Assembly (NCBI RefSeq): GCF_002804065.1
Contig: NZ_CP024955.1
Coordinates: 2,356,001 to 2,420,000 of the forward strand
Source of the DNA: Kyrpidia spormannii
Lineage (GTDB): Bacteria; Bacillota; Bacilli; Kyrpidiales; Kyrpidiaceae
Direction of reading: 5' to 3'
DNA length: 64,000 nucleotides
The notes under the pieces are model-generated. The model was not told the DNA's origin and searched no databases. It saw only the letters and a list, made by a program, of their open reading frames with translations. A program made the position numbers and the translations under genes. Of this stretch, positions 51,519-64,000 are shown in pieces (position 1 is the stretch's first letter; the number at the start of each line of letters is the position of its first letter).

Positions 51519-53192
51519 TTATGGACGCTTTTCCACATAGGCTCCTTTCAGATCCCAGTCCAGCCCCACCGAGGGATACACGATATGTTTCACAAAAGGT
51601 TTTTGCAACCACACCCGTTCGCGAAAAAAGAGCGGGGCTACGGGCATGTCCTGGAACAGAATCCGCTCGGCCTGTTCCAGCTCCCCGGCCCGGCCTGCGG
51701 GATCTGTCGAGGCCTCAGCCGCGGCGATAAGACGGTCATAATCCGGGTTGTGATAATGAACGAGATTATCCGGGAAATCACTTACCCAAAGTTTGAGAAA
51801 TGCCGAAGCGTCGTTATAATCCGCCCCCCAACCGGCCACGGCGACTTGATAGTCCCCGGTTCTCTGTCGATGCAACCGCTCGGCCGCAGGCACTTCATCA
51901 ATCCGAACATCAATCCCCAGCTTTGTCTTCCACTGGTCCTGCAACCACTTGGCCGCCGCCACCGAGGGCGCAGAGTTGTCGGAGAGAAAGGTAAGCGGGG
52001 GCAGAGCGTTCAGATGCAACTCCTGAAGACCGTTGCGAAGCAACGCCCGGGCCGCATCCGGACGATTGTCCACAAAAAGGTCGCCGTTTTCCTGCCGGAA
52101 AGATTTTGTACGTCCGGGAATCGACGGGGGAACCAGGCCGTAGGCCGGCTCTGCCGCTCCGCTCCACAAGCGACGCACGTAATCCCTGCGGTCCAGGGCG
52201 TAGGACAACGCCAACCGGATGTTTTTGTTGGCAAAAGACGGGTATCGCTCCGGATTGAAAACCAGGAAAAATACACTGTCCTCGGGTACCGCCACCGGGT
52301 CCGGCTTCCCTTTCCACTGGTCGAGCCACGATCCCGCCACTCCGGTTTGATCGAGTCCCCCGGTTTCGTACAGAGAGATTCGCTGTCCGAGTTCTTTCAC
52401 GATCTTAAAGGTCACTGAGGTCAAGTGGACATGCCGGGCATCCCAGTACGTCGGATTGTTGGCCAGTGTGACCTGGCGGTCGCGCTCCCAGGAAGAGATC
52501 CGGAACGGTCCGATGAACACCATCTTCCCGGGGCCTGTCCCGAACTCCTTTCCGTATTTTTCTACAACGTCTTTCCGCACGGGATAGAGGGCGGGTTCTG
52601 CCGTCAAGGAAGGAAAATAGGGTGTCGGCCGGGTGGTTTTCACCTCCAGGATACGGTCACCCAAGGCTTTTACCGCCACCTGCCCGGCCGGGCCCTTTCC
52701 CTCGGCGTAGGCTTTGGCCCCTTGGACAGGATACAACAGTCTGGCCCAGGGCGAATGGGTCGCCGGGTCCAAAACCCGCAACCAAGCGTAGCGAAAATCT
52801 TCGGCCCGAAGGGGCACACCGTCGCTCCACGCAGCGAGCCGCAGGTGAAACACAAACCGCGTGTGATCCGGCGAAACCTCCACCCGCTCCGCCAGCCCGG
52901 GGTCGAGAGTGGCCCCTTTCCCCTGACGCATGAGTCCTTCTTCCACTGCCCCCAACAAATCCATCGCCCACTGGTCGCCGGTGGACCCGGGATCCAGGGG
53001 CGCCGGCTCGTCCCCCAGCCACATCACGAGCTTCTGATCCGGATCGGGTGGTGTTCCCAAGTGCCAGCTCCATAGCCCGGCTCCGGCCCCCCCAATTGCG
53101 GCCAGACCCGCCAAGGTGACGAGCCATCTTTTTCGCCACCTGTGAACCCCTATCGACCACCATCGCCACAGATTCGGCCAAAGGTTTCTCAT
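51519..53192 (-). CDS. Oligopeptide-binding protein with signal anchor
   Basis: A 557-residue SBP family 5 (OppA/DppE) protein. Typical parts are VFHLRLAAWSDGVPLRAEDFRYAWLRVLDP, the FRISSWERDRQVTLANNPTYWD block and LALSYALDRRDYVRRL. Instead of a lipobox it has a hydrophobic segment (about residues 20-38) without cysteine, suggesting a transmembrane anchor. Start ATG 53192 has GGGGGGTGG upstream. No opp permease genes flank it. It starts after the mdh terminator, so it has its own promoter. Confidence 0.85.
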   Translation of the reverse strand: MRNLWPNLWRWWSIGVHRWRKRWLVTLAGLAAIGGAGAGLWSWHLGTPPDPDQKLVMWLGDEPAPLDPGSTGDQWAMDLLGAVEEGLMRQGKGATLDPGLAERVEVSPDHTRFVFHLRLAAWSDGVPLRAEDFRYAWLRVLDPATHSPWARLLYPVQGAKAYAEGKGPAGQVAVKALGDRILEVKTTRPTPYFPSLTAEPALYPVRKDVVEKYGKEFGTGPGKMVFIGPFRISSWERDRQVTLANNPTYWDARHVHLTSVTFKIVKELGQRISLYETGGLDQTGVAGSWLDQWKGKPDPVAVPEDSVFFLVFNPERYPSFANKNIRLALSYALDRRDYVRRLWSGAAEPAYGLVPPSIPGRTKSFRQENGDLFVDNRPDAARALLRNGLQELHLNALPPLTFLSDNSAPSVAAAKWLQDQWKTKLGIDVRIDEVPAAERLHRQRTGDYQVAVAGWGADYNDASAFLKLWVSDFPDNLVHYHNPDYDRLIAAAEASTDPAGRAGELEQAERILFQDMPVAPLFFRERVWLQKPFVKHIVYPSVGLDWDLKGAYVEKRP

Positions 53193-53262
53193 AACTGCCA
53201 CCCCCCGTGGACAAGATTCCTTGTCCCATATGTATGACGGGGGGAGACGAGCCATGAGCCAT

Positions 53263-53288
53263 AAAAAAACCGCCGGAATCCCGGCGGC
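53263..53288 (-). terminator. Terminator of icd-mdh
   Basis: CCGCCGG and CCGGCGG arms around a short AATC-type loop, then seven T residues on the minus strand (plus-strand A at 53263-53269), 40 bases after the mdh stop. Confidence 0.9.
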
Positions 53289-53326
53289 GACACAATCGTG
53301 CAAACAACGTGACATCAGAAAGCCGT

Positions 53327-55589
<2,263 letters not shown>

Positions 55590-55644
55590 GCAGCAATCCC
55601 TCCCTCGACAACTGACTCCCCTGCGTCCTCCAGCCGTGTTGACG

Positions 55645-55670
55645 GCAAAAAAGCCGGCGCAAGGCCGGAC
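55645..55670 (-). terminator. Intrinsic terminator in the icd leader / behind pyk
   Basis: On the minus strand CCGGC-CTTGC-GCCGG is followed by C and six T residues. It lies 56 bases before the icd ATG and downstream of the promoter at 55699-55728, so it can end pyk read-through and may also attenuate icd. Confidence 0.65.
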
Positions 55671-55698
55671 GACAGCGCGGAAGCACAAAACCATTCTC

Positions 55699-55728
55699 AT
55701 GATAGCACAGGGAGAATCGCTGCAACAA
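55699..55728 (-). promoter_or_regulatory. Probable promoter of icd-mdh
   Basis: On the minus strand TTGTTG (55728-55723) and TATCAT (55704-55699) are 18 bases apart. The expected start near 55692 gives a leader of about 100 bases containing the terminator. Confidence 0.5.
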
Positions 55729-55783
55729 CTTTTCTTCTCATCTATTGAACCTCGGTTTCATAGAACGAAACAAAACTTCGGAC

Positions 55784-57526
55784 TTACAAAACTCTCGCCC
55801 GGCCGCGATAGATCAAACCGAGTTCGGCATCCACCGTCACCACTTCGCCATCCCGGAACGTTTCGGTCGCTCGCTCCACCCCCACCACCACCGGGATACC
55901 CAAGGACAACCCCACCACTGCGGCGTGAGAAGTCAGACCCCCTTCCTCCGCAATGACGGCCGCCGCCCTCTCCAAGGCGCTCATGAGGTCCGCATCGGTG
56001 GCCACCGTCACCACCACATCTCCGGCCCTCACCCGGGCGGCATCCTCCACCCGCCGCACCACCACCGCCCGTCCGGTGACCGCTCCTCGGCCAATCCCCT
56101 GCCCACGGGCTGCCACGTCACCGATGGTATGTACTTTTAGCAGATTGGTGGTTCCTGGCTGACCCACGGGGACGCCAGCGGTGATCACCACGAGATCCCC
56201 GTGTTTCACAATTCCCGTTTCCAGGGCGGCATCAATGGCTACTTCCAACATTTCGTCGGTACTTTTCGTCGTCCGGGCCACCGTAGGGTATACGCCCCAG
56301 CACAGTGCCAGGCGCCGGGCGACGTCCTCCCGGGGAGTCACCGCTACGATCGGACACCGGGGACGGTATTTCGATACCCGGCGGGCCGTGAGTCCCGACT
56401 GGGTGGATGTCAGGACTGCCGCCGCCTTGAGGTCGTCCGCCAACGCGGCAACGGCATAACTAATGGCATCGGTAACCGTTCCCTGGGGTTTGTGGACTTC
56501 GGTCCTTCGAAACGCCCACAACGCCTCTTCGGCCCGCTCGGCGATTCGGGCCATGGTCTTCACCGATTCCACTGGATATTTGCCCGCGGCGGTCTCGCCG
56601 GAGAGCATAATCGCATCGGTGCCGTCAAAAATGGCGTTGGCGACGTCGCTGGCTTCAGCCCGGGTGGGCCGGGGATTGCGCTGCATCGAATCCAGCATCT
56701 GAGTGGCCGTGATCACAGGCTTGCCCGCCCGGTTACACAATTCAATCATCCGCTTTTGCCACAAGGGCACCTCTTCCGTGGCGATTTCCACCCCCAAGTC
56801 CCCCCGGGCCACCATAAGGCCGTCCGAGACCCCCAGGATCTCTTCCAGGGCGTCGAGGGCTTCCTGGGCCTCGATTTTTGCAATGATGTCCATGTGAACC
56901 CCGGCTTCTTCCAGCAGACGGCGGATCTCCAATACATCCCCGGCTTTTCGCACGAAAGAGGCCGCGATCATGTCCACCCCCTGGGCGATACCGAAACGGA
57001 TATCTGCCACATCTTTCTCGGTCACCCCTGGCAGCCGAAGTTTCACCCCTGGGGCGTTAATCCCTTTATGATCTCGGAGAATCCCGCCGTTGGTCACCCG
57101 GCAGCGTATCTCTCCGCCATGCACTTCGATCACTTTCAACCCGATCAGCCCATCGTCGATGCGAATGATCGACCCCGGGAAAACGTCCTCGGGGAGGCCG
57201 GTATAGCTGACAGAAATCCGCTCGGCCGTCCCCTCCACCGGTTCGGTGGTGAGGATCAGCTCGGCCCCGTCCTTGAGCTCCACTTGTCCCCCCCGTACGC
57301 GACCGGTGCGGATTTTGGGGCCTTTGATGTCCAACATCAGGGCAACGCGTTTACCGACTTTGGCCGATGCCTCCCGGATGCGGGCAATCCTCAAGGCGTG
57401 TTCTTCGTGGGTGCCATGAGAAAAATTCAGCCGGGCCACATCGAGGCCCGCCTGGATCAAAGCCTCGAGCACTTCGGGCGACTCACTGGCTGGGCCGACA
57501 GTGCAAACGATCTTTGTGCGGCGCAC
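55784..57526 (-). CDS. pyk: Pyruvate kinase with C-terminal PEP-utiliser domain
   Basis: A 580-residue enzyme making pyruvate and ATP from PEP. The catalytic part includes [10 protein letters not shown], the lysine in [10 protein letters not shown] and [10 protein letters not shown]. The extra C-terminal domain (about 475-580) has [21 protein letters not shown], the phosphohistidine-type motif of PEP synthase and PTS enzyme I; it is found in Bacillus-type pyruvate kinases. Start GTG 57526 has AAGGAGG eight bases upstream. It follows pfkA by 12 bases. Confidence 0.97.
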   Translation of the reverse strand: MRRTKIVCTVGPASESPEVLEALIQAGLDVARLNFSHGTHEEHALRIARIREASAKVGKRVALMLDIKGPKIRTGRVRGGQVELKDGAELILTTEPVEGTAERISVSYTGLPEDVFPGSIIRIDDGLIGLKVIEVHGGEIRCRVTNGGILRDHKGINAPGVKLRLPGVTEKDVADIRFGIAQGVDMIAASFVRKAGDVLEIRRLLEEAGVHMDIIAKIEAQEALDALEEILGVSDGLMVARGDLGVEIATEEVPLWQKRMIELCNRAGKPVITATQMLDSMQRNPRPTRAEASDVANAIFDGTDAIMLSGETAAGKYPVESVKTMARIAERAEEALWAFRRTEVHKPQGTVTDAISYAVAALADDLKAAAVLTSTQSGLTARRVSKYRPRCPIVAVTPREDVARRLALCWGVYPTVARTTKSTDEMLEVAIDAALETGIVKHGDLVVITAGVPVGQPGTTNLLKVHTIGDVAARGQGIGRGAVTGRAVVVRRVEDAARVRAGDVVVTVATDADLMSALERAAAVIAEEGGLTSHAAVVGLSLGIPVVVGVERATETFRDGEVVTVDAELGLIYRGRARVL

Positions 57527-57538
57527 AGAAAACCCTCC

Positions 57539-58522
<984 letters not shown>

Positions 58523-58585
58523 TTAGGTGTCCCACATGGACATTTTTCGTCCCAACCAGACCCGGAAGAAGAGGAGGGATGTCCC

Positions 58586-59542
58586 TCATCCTTCCTCGAA
58601 TCTCCCCATCGCCCGGAACCGGTCATATCGCCGACGGACCAACTCGTCCCCGGGCACGTCGGTCAACTCGTTCAAGCCCCGGATGATGGCGGCCTTGACC
58701 CGTTCCACCATCATAGGAGGATCTTTGTGCGCTCCCCCCAAGGGCTCTTCAATCACGTCGTCGATCACGCCGAGCCGCAGTAAATCCTGGGCTGTAATGC
58801 GCATGGACTCGGCGGCCCTCGGCGCCTGACCGGCATCTTTCCACAACAGAGCCGCCGCCCCTTCCACAGAGATCACCGAGTAGACGGCGTGTTCCAACAT
58901 GTACACCCGGTCCCCCATGCCCAGAGCCAAGGCGCCGCCGCTCCCTCCTTCCCCGGTGACCACGCACAAAAGCGGAGTAGAAAGGGTTGCCATCTCAATC
59001 AAGTTATCCGCGATGGCCATCCCGATCCCCCGCTCCTCAGAGGTGATCCCGGGATAAGCCCCGCTGGTGTCAATAAAACACAGGACGGGCCGATGAAACC
59101 GCTCGGCTTCTTTCATCAGGCGCAGAGCCTTCCGAAAGCCTTCGGGATGGGGCATGCCGAAATTTCTCGCGAGATTCTCCTTGGTGTCCCGCCCCCGCTG
59201 GTGCCCCACCACCGTCACCGGCCGCCCTTGCAATAACCCGATTCCGCCCACTATCGCCTGATCATCCCCGAACAGCCGATCGCCATGTAATTCCAAAAAC
59301 GCGTCAAGACAACCGTGGATATAATCCAGGGTTGTCGGTCGATCCGGGTGGCGGGCGATCTGGACCTTCTGATACGGTGTCAGATGACCGTAGATCTCCT
59401 CGGCCAGTTGCTTCGCCCGTTCCTCAAGCCGGGTGACTTCCTCGCCCAAATCGATCTGCTGAGTTTCGGTGAAACGCTTGAGCTCTTCGATCTTTCGCTC
59501 CAACTCCAACAGGGGCTTCTCAAAGGGCAACTCGCCCGCCAT
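58586..59542 (-). CDS. accA: Acetyl-CoA carboxylase carboxyltransferase subunit alpha
   Basis: A 318-residue subunit that, with AccD, transfers carboxyl from biotin to acetyl-CoA for fatty acid synthesis. An N-terminal coiled coil ([18 protein letters not shown]) precedes the crotonase-fold domain with [23 protein letters not shown] and [15 protein letters not shown]. It overlaps accD by 23 bases, so translation is coupled. Confidence 0.97.
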   Translation of the reverse strand: MAGELPFEKPLLELERKIEELKRFTETQQIDLGEEVTRLEERAKQLAEEIYGHLTPYQKVQIARHPDRPTTLDYIHGCLDAFLELHGDRLFGDDQAIVGGIGLLQGRPVTVVGHQRGRDTKENLARNFGMPHPEGFRKALRLMKEAERFHRPVLCFIDTSGAYPGITSEERGIGMAIADNLIEMATLSTPLLCVVTGEGGSGGALALGMGDRVYMLEHAVYSVISVEGAAALLWKDAGQAPRAAESMRITAQDLLRLGVIDDVIEEPLGGAHKDPPMMVERVKAAIIRGLNELTDVPGDELVRRRYDRFRAMGRFEEG

Positions 59543-60410
59543 GGCGCGCCCCCTCCCCGTGAATGCGAAGGATCAACGAGAGCTCCGCACGTAGATCTTT
59601 CCGATGGACAATGCGGTCGATCATGCCATGCTTCAAAAGAAATTCCGCCGTCTGAAAATCATCTGGAAGTTTCTGGTGAATCGTCTGTTCAATAATACGC
59701 CGCCCCGCGAAACCGATCAGCGCTCCGGGTTCAGCGAGAATGATGTCTCCCTGACTGGCAAAACTCGCCGTCACCCCGCCCGTGGTGGGATGGGTCATCA
59801 CCGATATGTACAAGACCCCGGCCTCCCGAAGCCGGGCAAAGGCGGCGGAAGTTTTGGCCATCTGCATGAGCGACAAAATCCCCTCTTGCATCCGGGCGCC
59901 CCCCGATGCCGCAAACAAAACCACCGGCCGGCGAGCCTCCCTGGCCCGTTCGGCGGCCCGGGTGATCTTCTCCCCCACCACCGAACCCATGCTCCCCATC
60001 ATGAACCGAGAGTCCATCACCACCAGTGCCACCGGCATCCCGTCGATCGTTCCCTCCCCCGTCACCACCGCCTCCCGCAATCCGGTGGCCTCCCGGGCTT
60101 TTGCGATCTTCTCGGGATAGCCGGGAAATCCGAGGGGATCCACCGTGGCCAGATCGGCGTCATACTCAAAAAAACGGCCCTCGTCGAGGGTGATCTCAAT
60201 CCGCTCGGCAGCCGAGAGCGGAAAATGATAACCGCACCGGGGGCATGTCTTGACATGCTTTTCCAATTCCTTGGCCAACAATATATCGCCACAACCCTTG
60301 CACTTGTTCATCAGCCCCTCGGGAATCGCCTCCCGGCGCTCCTCCGGAGCCGTGACCGGAGGGGTGAGGGTCGCGTACCGCGTTTTTTTCTGAAACCAGT
60401 CCTTTAGCAC
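59520..60410 (-). CDS. accD: Acetyl-CoA carboxylase carboxyltransferase subunit beta
   Basis: A 296-residue subunit with an N-terminal zinc ribbon (CKGCGDI and CPRCGYH) followed by the carboxyltransferase domain: [33 protein letters not shown], the [10 protein letters not shown] oxyanion region and [16 protein letters not shown]. It forms the alpha2beta2 transferase with AccA. ATG 60410 follows a GTGAC region. Confidence 0.97.
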   Translation of the reverse strand: MLKDWFQKKTRYATLTPPVTAPEERREAIPEGLMNKCKGCGDILLAKELEKHVKTCPRCGYHFPLSAAERIEITLDEGRFFEYDADLATVDPLGFPGYPEKIAKAREATGLREAVVTGEGTIDGMPVALVVMDSRFMMGSMGSVVGEKITRAAERAREARRPVVLFAASGGARMQEGILSLMQMAKTSAAFARLREAGVLYISVMTHPTTGGVTASFASQGDIILAEPGALIGFAGRRIIEQTIHQKLPDDFQTAEFLLKHGMIDRIVHRKDLRAELSLILRIHGEGARHGGRVAL

Positions 60411-60428
60411 AATGTCACCCCTGGCCCC

Positions 60429-60626
60429 CTATGGGTGAGAAGAGTGGAGGATGTCGCTCAGCACATCCCGCACCTCGTCAAGTTCACTCTCCGGCACCAG
60501 AATCTCGTACTGTTGTTTGGAGACGCTGGTGGGCCGCACCTTAGCCAAAAACCCTTCGGTCTCCAGCCTCGATCGGATCGATTCCGCCACCCTCTCGCTC
60601 GGTGCGATATAGATGACCGTCCACAT
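60429..60626 (-). CDS. Small DUF2007-like protein
   Basis: A 65-residue protein with a ferredoxin-like pattern (MWTVIYIAPSERVAESIRSRLETEGF, then KQQYEILVPESELDEVRDVLSDIL). It resembles short DUF2007-type putative signal-transducing proteins. ATG 60626 follows GAAGGGG. It lies 18 bases before accD and is probably cotranscribed with it. No function is known. Confidence 0.7.
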   Translation of the reverse strand: MWTVIYIAPSERVAESIRSRLETEGFLAKVRPTSVSKQQYEILVPESELDEVRDVLSDILHSSHP

Positions 60627-60733
60627 GACGATACCCCTTCCCGCCATCGGGAATACAATCCAAGTTTGAGGTCATGATACCACAGGCCCCCCGGGCCTGC
60701 AACCGCTGTCAGCCCCCAGGAGCCCAGGACCTA

Positions 60734-61963
60734 TCAAGGAATTCCGGCCATTCGCCGGGTTCGCTCGGCGATCTCTTCTGGATCCCGGGACAGACCCGCT
60801 ACCCCGGTCTCAATGGCCGCTTTAGCCACCGCTTTGGCCACCGCTGGTGCTACCCGCGGGTCAAAGGGCCGGGGGATCACAGAACGGGGCCCGAGTTCAT
60901 CGTCGCTCACCAATTCGGCGATGGCATCGGCCGCCGCTTGTTTCATCGCCTCGTTGATCTCCCTCGCCCGGACATCCAGGGCACCGCGGAACACGCCGGG
61001 AAACGCCAGGACATTGTTGACCTGGTTCGGAAAATCCGACCGCCCGGTCCCCACCACCGCCGCCCCAGCCGCGTAGGCATCCTCCGGCCAGATTTCCGGA
61101 TTCGGGTTCGCCATGGCCAAAATAATGGGATCTTTCGCCATCGTCCGCACCATCTCCGGAGTCAGCGCCCCCTCGGTGGATACGCCGATAAACACATCCG
61201 CCCCTCGTACCGCTTCAGCCAAATCTCCCCGAATCCCGGAAGGGTTGGTGATCTTCGCAATCTCTTCTTTGGCCGCATTCATCCGCTCCCGGCGCCCAGG
61301 ATAAATGGCGCCAATGCGGTCACACAGGACCACTTCTTGGACGCCCCTGGACCGCAACAGCTTGACGATCGCCACCCCAGCCGCTCCTGCGCCGTTGACC
61401 ACCACCCGGATCTGGTGAATGTCTTTCCCCACCACTCGAAGGGCATTGAGCACCGCCGCCAAGGTCACAATCGCGGTCCCGTGTTGGTCGTCATGAAAAA
61501 TCGGAATATTAACCTCTTGCCGCAATCGTTCTTCGATGGCGAAACACTCCGGCGCCGCGATGTCTTCCAGGTTTACCCCGCCGAAAGAGGGCGTCAGCCG
61601 TTTCACCGTCTCCACGACCTCGTCCACGTCCGATGTATCCAGACAGATCGGCACGGCGTCCACCCCGGCGAAGGTCTTGAACAATACCGCCTTTCCCTCC
61701 ATCACCGGCAACGCCGCAAGGGGACCGATGTCCCCGAGGCCCAGCACAGCTGTCCCGTTGCTCACTACCGCCACCAGGTTTCCCCGGTTGGTGTACTCGT
61801 ATACAGCCTCGGGCCGCACCTGGATCTCCTTGCACGGTTCCGCGACGCCCGGAGAATACGCCAGACTCAGATCCCGGGTCGTCTTTAACGCCACCTTCGA
61901 AACCACCGCCAGCTTCCCATGATGATCCCGGTGCAGTTTTAGCGCGTCCTCTCGCAGCGCCAT
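60734..61963 (-). CDS. Malic enzyme (malate dehydrogenase, oxaloacetate-decarboxylating)
   Basis: A 409-residue enzyme turning malate into pyruvate and CO2 with NAD(P) reduction. SLAYSPGVAEPCKEI, the tyrosine in YEYTNRGNLVAVVSNGTAVLGLGDIG, the metal site in FHDDQHGTAIV and the Rossmann VVVNGAGAAGVA are all typical. It corresponds by position to ytsJ of Bacillus, next to dnaE and accDA. Cofactor choice is not settled. The promoter is at 62015-62043. Confidence 0.94.
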   Translation of the reverse strand: MALREDALKLHRDHHGKLAVVSKVALKTTRDLSLAYSPGVAEPCKEIQVRPEAVYEYTNRGNLVAVVSNGTAVLGLGDIGPLAALPVMEGKAVLFKTFAGVDAVPICLDTSDVDEVVETVKRLTPSFGGVNLEDIAAPECFAIEERLRQEVNIPIFHDDQHGTAIVTLAAVLNALRVVGKDIHQIRVVVNGAGAAGVAIVKLLRSRGVQEVVLCDRIGAIYPGRRERMNAAKEEIAKITNPSGIRGDLAEAVRGADVFIGVSTEGALTPEMVRTMAKDPIILAMANPNPEIWPEDAYAAGAAVVGTGRSDFPNQVNNVLAFPGVFRGALDVRAREINEAMKQAAADAIAELVSDDELGPRSVIPRPFDPRVAPAVAKAVAKAAIETGVAGLSRDPEEIAERTRRMAGIP

Positions 61964-62014
61964 CCGTAGTCCTCCCTTTCTTAGCCGCTATCGGAAAAAT
62001 AGCTTATTGTTCGC

Positions 62015-62043
62015 ATTATACCAAATTGAAATCATCCGGTCAT
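62015..62043 (-). promoter_or_regulatory. Promoter of the malic enzyme gene
   Basis: On the minus strand TGGTATAAT is an extended -10 (TATAAT at 62020-62015), and ATGACC (62043-62038) is 17 bases upstream. Confidence 0.7.
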
Positions 62044-62078
62044 GCATTTTTTGTGAAGATCGGGTGAAGCAATGCCGT

Positions 62079-62573
62079 TTATTGGACCGACCCGGATTCC
62101 CAATAATCCGCCGGAGCCTTATCGTGGGCGATTCGCGCCGAGGCCGCCGCCGCCAGGCCGGCCACCAGATCATCGAGAAACGTATGAATCGCCGGGCCCT
62201 TTTCGTTTAATTTCGCCAGAATGCCCGTTTTCTCTTTATCAAGGTACCCGAAGCTGGTCAATCCGATCGACCCGTAAACGTTGGTAATGGCTAATGCCAT
62301 AATCTCATCCACGCCGTACAGGGGCTCATCTCTTTCCATAATCGACTGCAAAGGCTCTGGCAGCAGCTTCTTCTCCGCCAATTCGTCCAAAGCAATTCCC
62401 GTGTAAAGGGCGTGCTGCACCTCCCGCTTCTCCAACACCGTGAGCACACTTTCCACGCACTCTTCCAAAGTCAACTTCGGGTGAAACGGTTTTTGAAGCA
62501 TGAGCACGATCTCGGCGATATCTTGGATTTGTACCCCCCGCCGAGCCAACAATTCCACCATTGAAGGCGCCAT
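62079..62573 (-). CDS. Phosphatidylglycerophosphatase A-family protein (YutG-like)
   Basis: A 164-residue PgpA-fold protein, proposed to remove the phosphate from phosphatidylglycerol phosphate. Conserved parts are VELLARRGVQIQDIAEIV, ALYTGIALDELAE, DEPLYGVDEIMALAITNVYGSIGLT and HTFLDDLVAGLAAAASARIAH. It is shorter than E. coli PgpA and lacks its membrane helices, as YutG does. ATG 62573 has GGGAGGAGGGG upstream. It starts 18 bases after the dnaE stop and is translated from the same transcript. Confidence 0.85.
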   Translation of the reverse strand: MAPSMVELLARRGVQIQDIAEIVLMLQKPFHPKLTLEECVESVLTVLEKREVQHALYTGIALDELAEKKLLPEPLQSIMERDEPLYGVDEIMALAITNVYGSIGLTSFGYLDKEKTGILAKLNEKGPAIHTFLDDLVAGLAAAASARIAHDKAPADYWESGSVQ

Positions 62574-62591
62574 AAACGCCCCTCCTCCCAA

Positions 62592-64000
62592 CTAGGTCAA
62601 ATGATACACGATGGAACTCTCTCCCAGCAACGCTTCCACATCCGATGTCAGTCCGGGACCGGGTTGCACCCGCCACCTGTCTCCGAGTTCCCGGACGTCC
62701 CGGCTGGAACGAACCAGGCGAACCCGCCAGCTCCCGGGATGCCGGGCCAACACCTGCCCCAGTTGCTTCAGCGTCTCCGGCCCACCCCGCTTCACTCGGA
62801 TGTAGACCCGGGCTCCGGTGAACGTCAGCCCCATCAACTCTTTTTCATGCCGAATTTTCTCCTGTTCATTCTCCGAACTCGCCCGGCGTCCGGGGCTCTC
62901 CTCGCCAAAAAACGTCAACTGGGCACCGCCCCCGCCCCAGTGACTCTCCCGCTCTAAGCGGCCGAGCAATTCATCCCGGTTCTCACCCAGTTCATCGAAA
63001 GCACCGGCTCGAATCAGCGCCTCCACCGTCCGTCGATGGCACGCCCGGTGATCCACCCGGGACAGAAAATCCTCGAAAGAGTGAAACGGCCCCGCCCTCC
63101 GGGCGCCAAGCACCGCCTGGACCGCAGCTTGGCCCACATGTTTAATCGCTCCCAAGGCGAAACGGATCTTGCCATCTTCCCTCACCGTAAACCCCGCCCC
63201 GCTGGTTTGCACCGAAGGGGGCAATACCTCGATGCCCCGCTGAAAAGCCTCTTCCACGTATTGGGCCACCTTATCGGCCGAAGCCATGGCAGCGGACAGC
63301 AGGGAAGCGAAAAACTCCGCGGGGTAGTGCGCCTTGAGATACGCGGTACGCCAGGATAACACAGCGTATGCAACCGCGTGGGAGCGGTTGAACCCATAAT
63401 CGGCAAAGCGCACGATGAGGTCGTACAGTTCCTCGGCCAAATCCCTGGGATGTCCCTGCCTAAGGCATCCGGCCACAAAGGCCGCGCGCTGTTGTTCTAA
63501 AACCTCTCTTTTCTTCTTGCCCACCGCCCGGCGGAGAACATCGGCCTGGCCGAGCGTGAATCCCGCCATCCGCGAGGCGATCTGCATGATCTGCTCCTGA
63601 TACACCACAATTCCGTAGGTATCTCGGAGAATCGGTTCCAAATCCGGGTGGGGATAGTGGATCGGCACCCGACCGTGCTTGGCGTCGATGTATCGGCTGA
63701 TATTCTCCATCGGCCCCGGGCGGTACAAGGAGATCACCGCCACGATGTCTTCAAAACAGTTCGGCTGCAAGTCCCGCAAAACATGTTTTACCCCGGAAGA
63801 CTCGAGCTGAAAACACCCGTCCGTATCGCCCCGGCCCAGAAGTTCATAGGTTTTCGGATCGGTGTACTCCTCGTCGATTTCCACAGCATGCCCCAGGCGC
63901 TCCCCCGCCAACTCCCGGGTGTGCTCAATGATCGAAAGGGTGCGCAACCCCAGGAAATCCATTTTCAATAACCCCACGGCTTCAAGGGAAGCCATGTCGT
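62592..64000 (-). CDS. dnaE: DNA polymerase III alpha subunit DnaE (C-terminal part, cut by the window)
   Basis: The visible 469 or so codons start inside the polymerase domain: LLKMDFLGLRTLSII, YRPGPMENISRYI, AGFTLGQADVLRRAVGKKK and RFADYGFNRSHAVAYAVLS. A helix-hairpin-helix region follows (AIKHVGQAAVQAVL). The N-terminal PHP and catalytic parts lie beyond the right edge. After HEKELMG the sequence goes directly to TGARVYIRV and the small C-terminal domain ending DRWRVQPGP; the 150-200-residue OB-fold region expected between them is not visible. Confidence 0.93.
   Translation of the reverse strand, partial: DMASLEAVGLLKMDFLGLRTLSIIEHTRELAGERLGHAVEIDEEYTDPKTYELLGRGDTDGCFQLESSGVKHVLRDLQPNCFEDIVAVISLYRPGPMENISRYIDAKHGRVPIHYPHPDLEPILRDTYGIVVYQEQIMQIASRMAGFTLGQADVLRRAVGKKKREVLEQQRAAFVAGCLRQGHPRDLAEELYDLIVRFADYGFNRSHAVAYAVLSWRTAYLKAHYPAEFFASLLSAAMASADKVAQYVEEAFQRGIEVLPPSVQTSGAGFTVREDGKIRFALGAIKHVGQAAVQAVLGARRAGPFHSFEDFLSRVDHRACHRRTVEALIRAGAFDELGENRDELLGRLERESHWGGGGAQLTFFGEESPGRRASSENEQEKIRHEKELMGLTFTGARVYIRVKRGGPETLKQLGQVLARHPGSWRVRLVRSSRDVRELGDRWRVQPGPGLTSDVEALLGESSIVYHLT

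Noticed and set aside
60683-60699. Palindrome CAGGCCC-GGGCCTG after the malic enzyme gene
   Set aside because: No T run on the minus strand; could be a weak terminator, but the evidence is too thin to list.
60674-61888. 404-codon plus-strand frame
   Set aside because: Antisense to the malic enzyme gene, which has all active-site motifs.

Overview
This is a GC-rich stretch of a Gram-positive, spore-forming chromosome. CodY, a CotF-type spore coat protein, Zur, HU and a Bacillus-type pyruvate kinase with a PEP-utiliser tail are all present. The order dnaE - pgpA-like - malic enzyme - accD - accA - pfkA - pyk - icd - mdh - polA - mutM - coaE (right third, all minus strand) closely follows the Bacillus dnaE-to-coaE region. 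GTG and TTG starts are frequent and Shine-Dalgarno (SD) sequences strong. I infer a thermophilic Bacillales relative (Alicyclobacillaceae, Kyrpidia-like); the species is not proven by the sequence. No rRNA, tRNA, CRISPR array, prophage or insertion sequence was found, so this looks like core chromosome.

Layout. 1-4 kb: queF, pyrE and glutamate dehydrogenase (minus), then codY (plus). 4-8 kb: a membrane PASTA protein with a dead kinase domain, then leuCD. 8-12 kb: spore coat protein, an MsmX/UgpC-type ABC ATPase with a CdaR/PucR-like regulator, an M50 protease and a PilZ protein. 12-18 kb: an acetoin-dehydrogenase-like cluster (E2, E1beta, E1alpha) behind the sigma-54 activator AcoR, with a well-spaced -24/-12 promoter in front of E1alpha. 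18-19 kb: a c-di-AMP (ydaO-type) riboswitch plus terminator facing a DUF3055 gene. 19-25.6 kb: peroxiredoxin, DUF815 ATPase, HU, acyl-CoA ligase, RsuA-type pseudouridine synthase, citrate synthase.

25.7-28.3 kb holds a compact envelope-stress island: pspA, DUF350, DUF4178 and a DUF4247 lipoprotein. 28.4-31.2 kb is the lutABC lactate oxidation operon. 31.4-34.5 kb is a zinc module: znuABC and zur diverge from one control region with two Zur-box-like sites. 34.6-43 kb carries an orphan lipoprotein, a 42-residue zinc ribbon, Mn/Fe superoxide dismutase, a membrane-fused spermidine-synthase-like protein, a DHA2 efflux pump, an ECF sigma factor with a membrane partner, and a soluble chemoreceptor with the sensor behind the signalling domain. 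43-51 kb: ROK glucokinase, UbiD decarboxylase, lytic transglycosylase, coaE, mutM, a solitary Rieske protein and polA. 51-64 kb: a membrane-anchored oligopeptide-binding protein, then mdh, icd, pyk, pfkA, accA, accD, malic enzyme, a PgpA-family protein and the 3' part of dnaE, which runs off the window.

The genes together describe central carbon flow (glycolysis exit, TCA, malic enzyme, lactate and acetoin oxidation, malonyl-CoA supply) with branched-chain amino acid/GTP sensing by CodY, zinc control by Zur, c-di-AMP sensing and envelope stress defence. The points most worth a second look are the c-di-AMP riboswitch/DUF3055 pairing, the PspA island with a separate spermidine-synthase-like membrane protein, the PASTA pseudokinase, the inverted chemoreceptor and a DnaE C-terminus that seems to lack its OB-fold.
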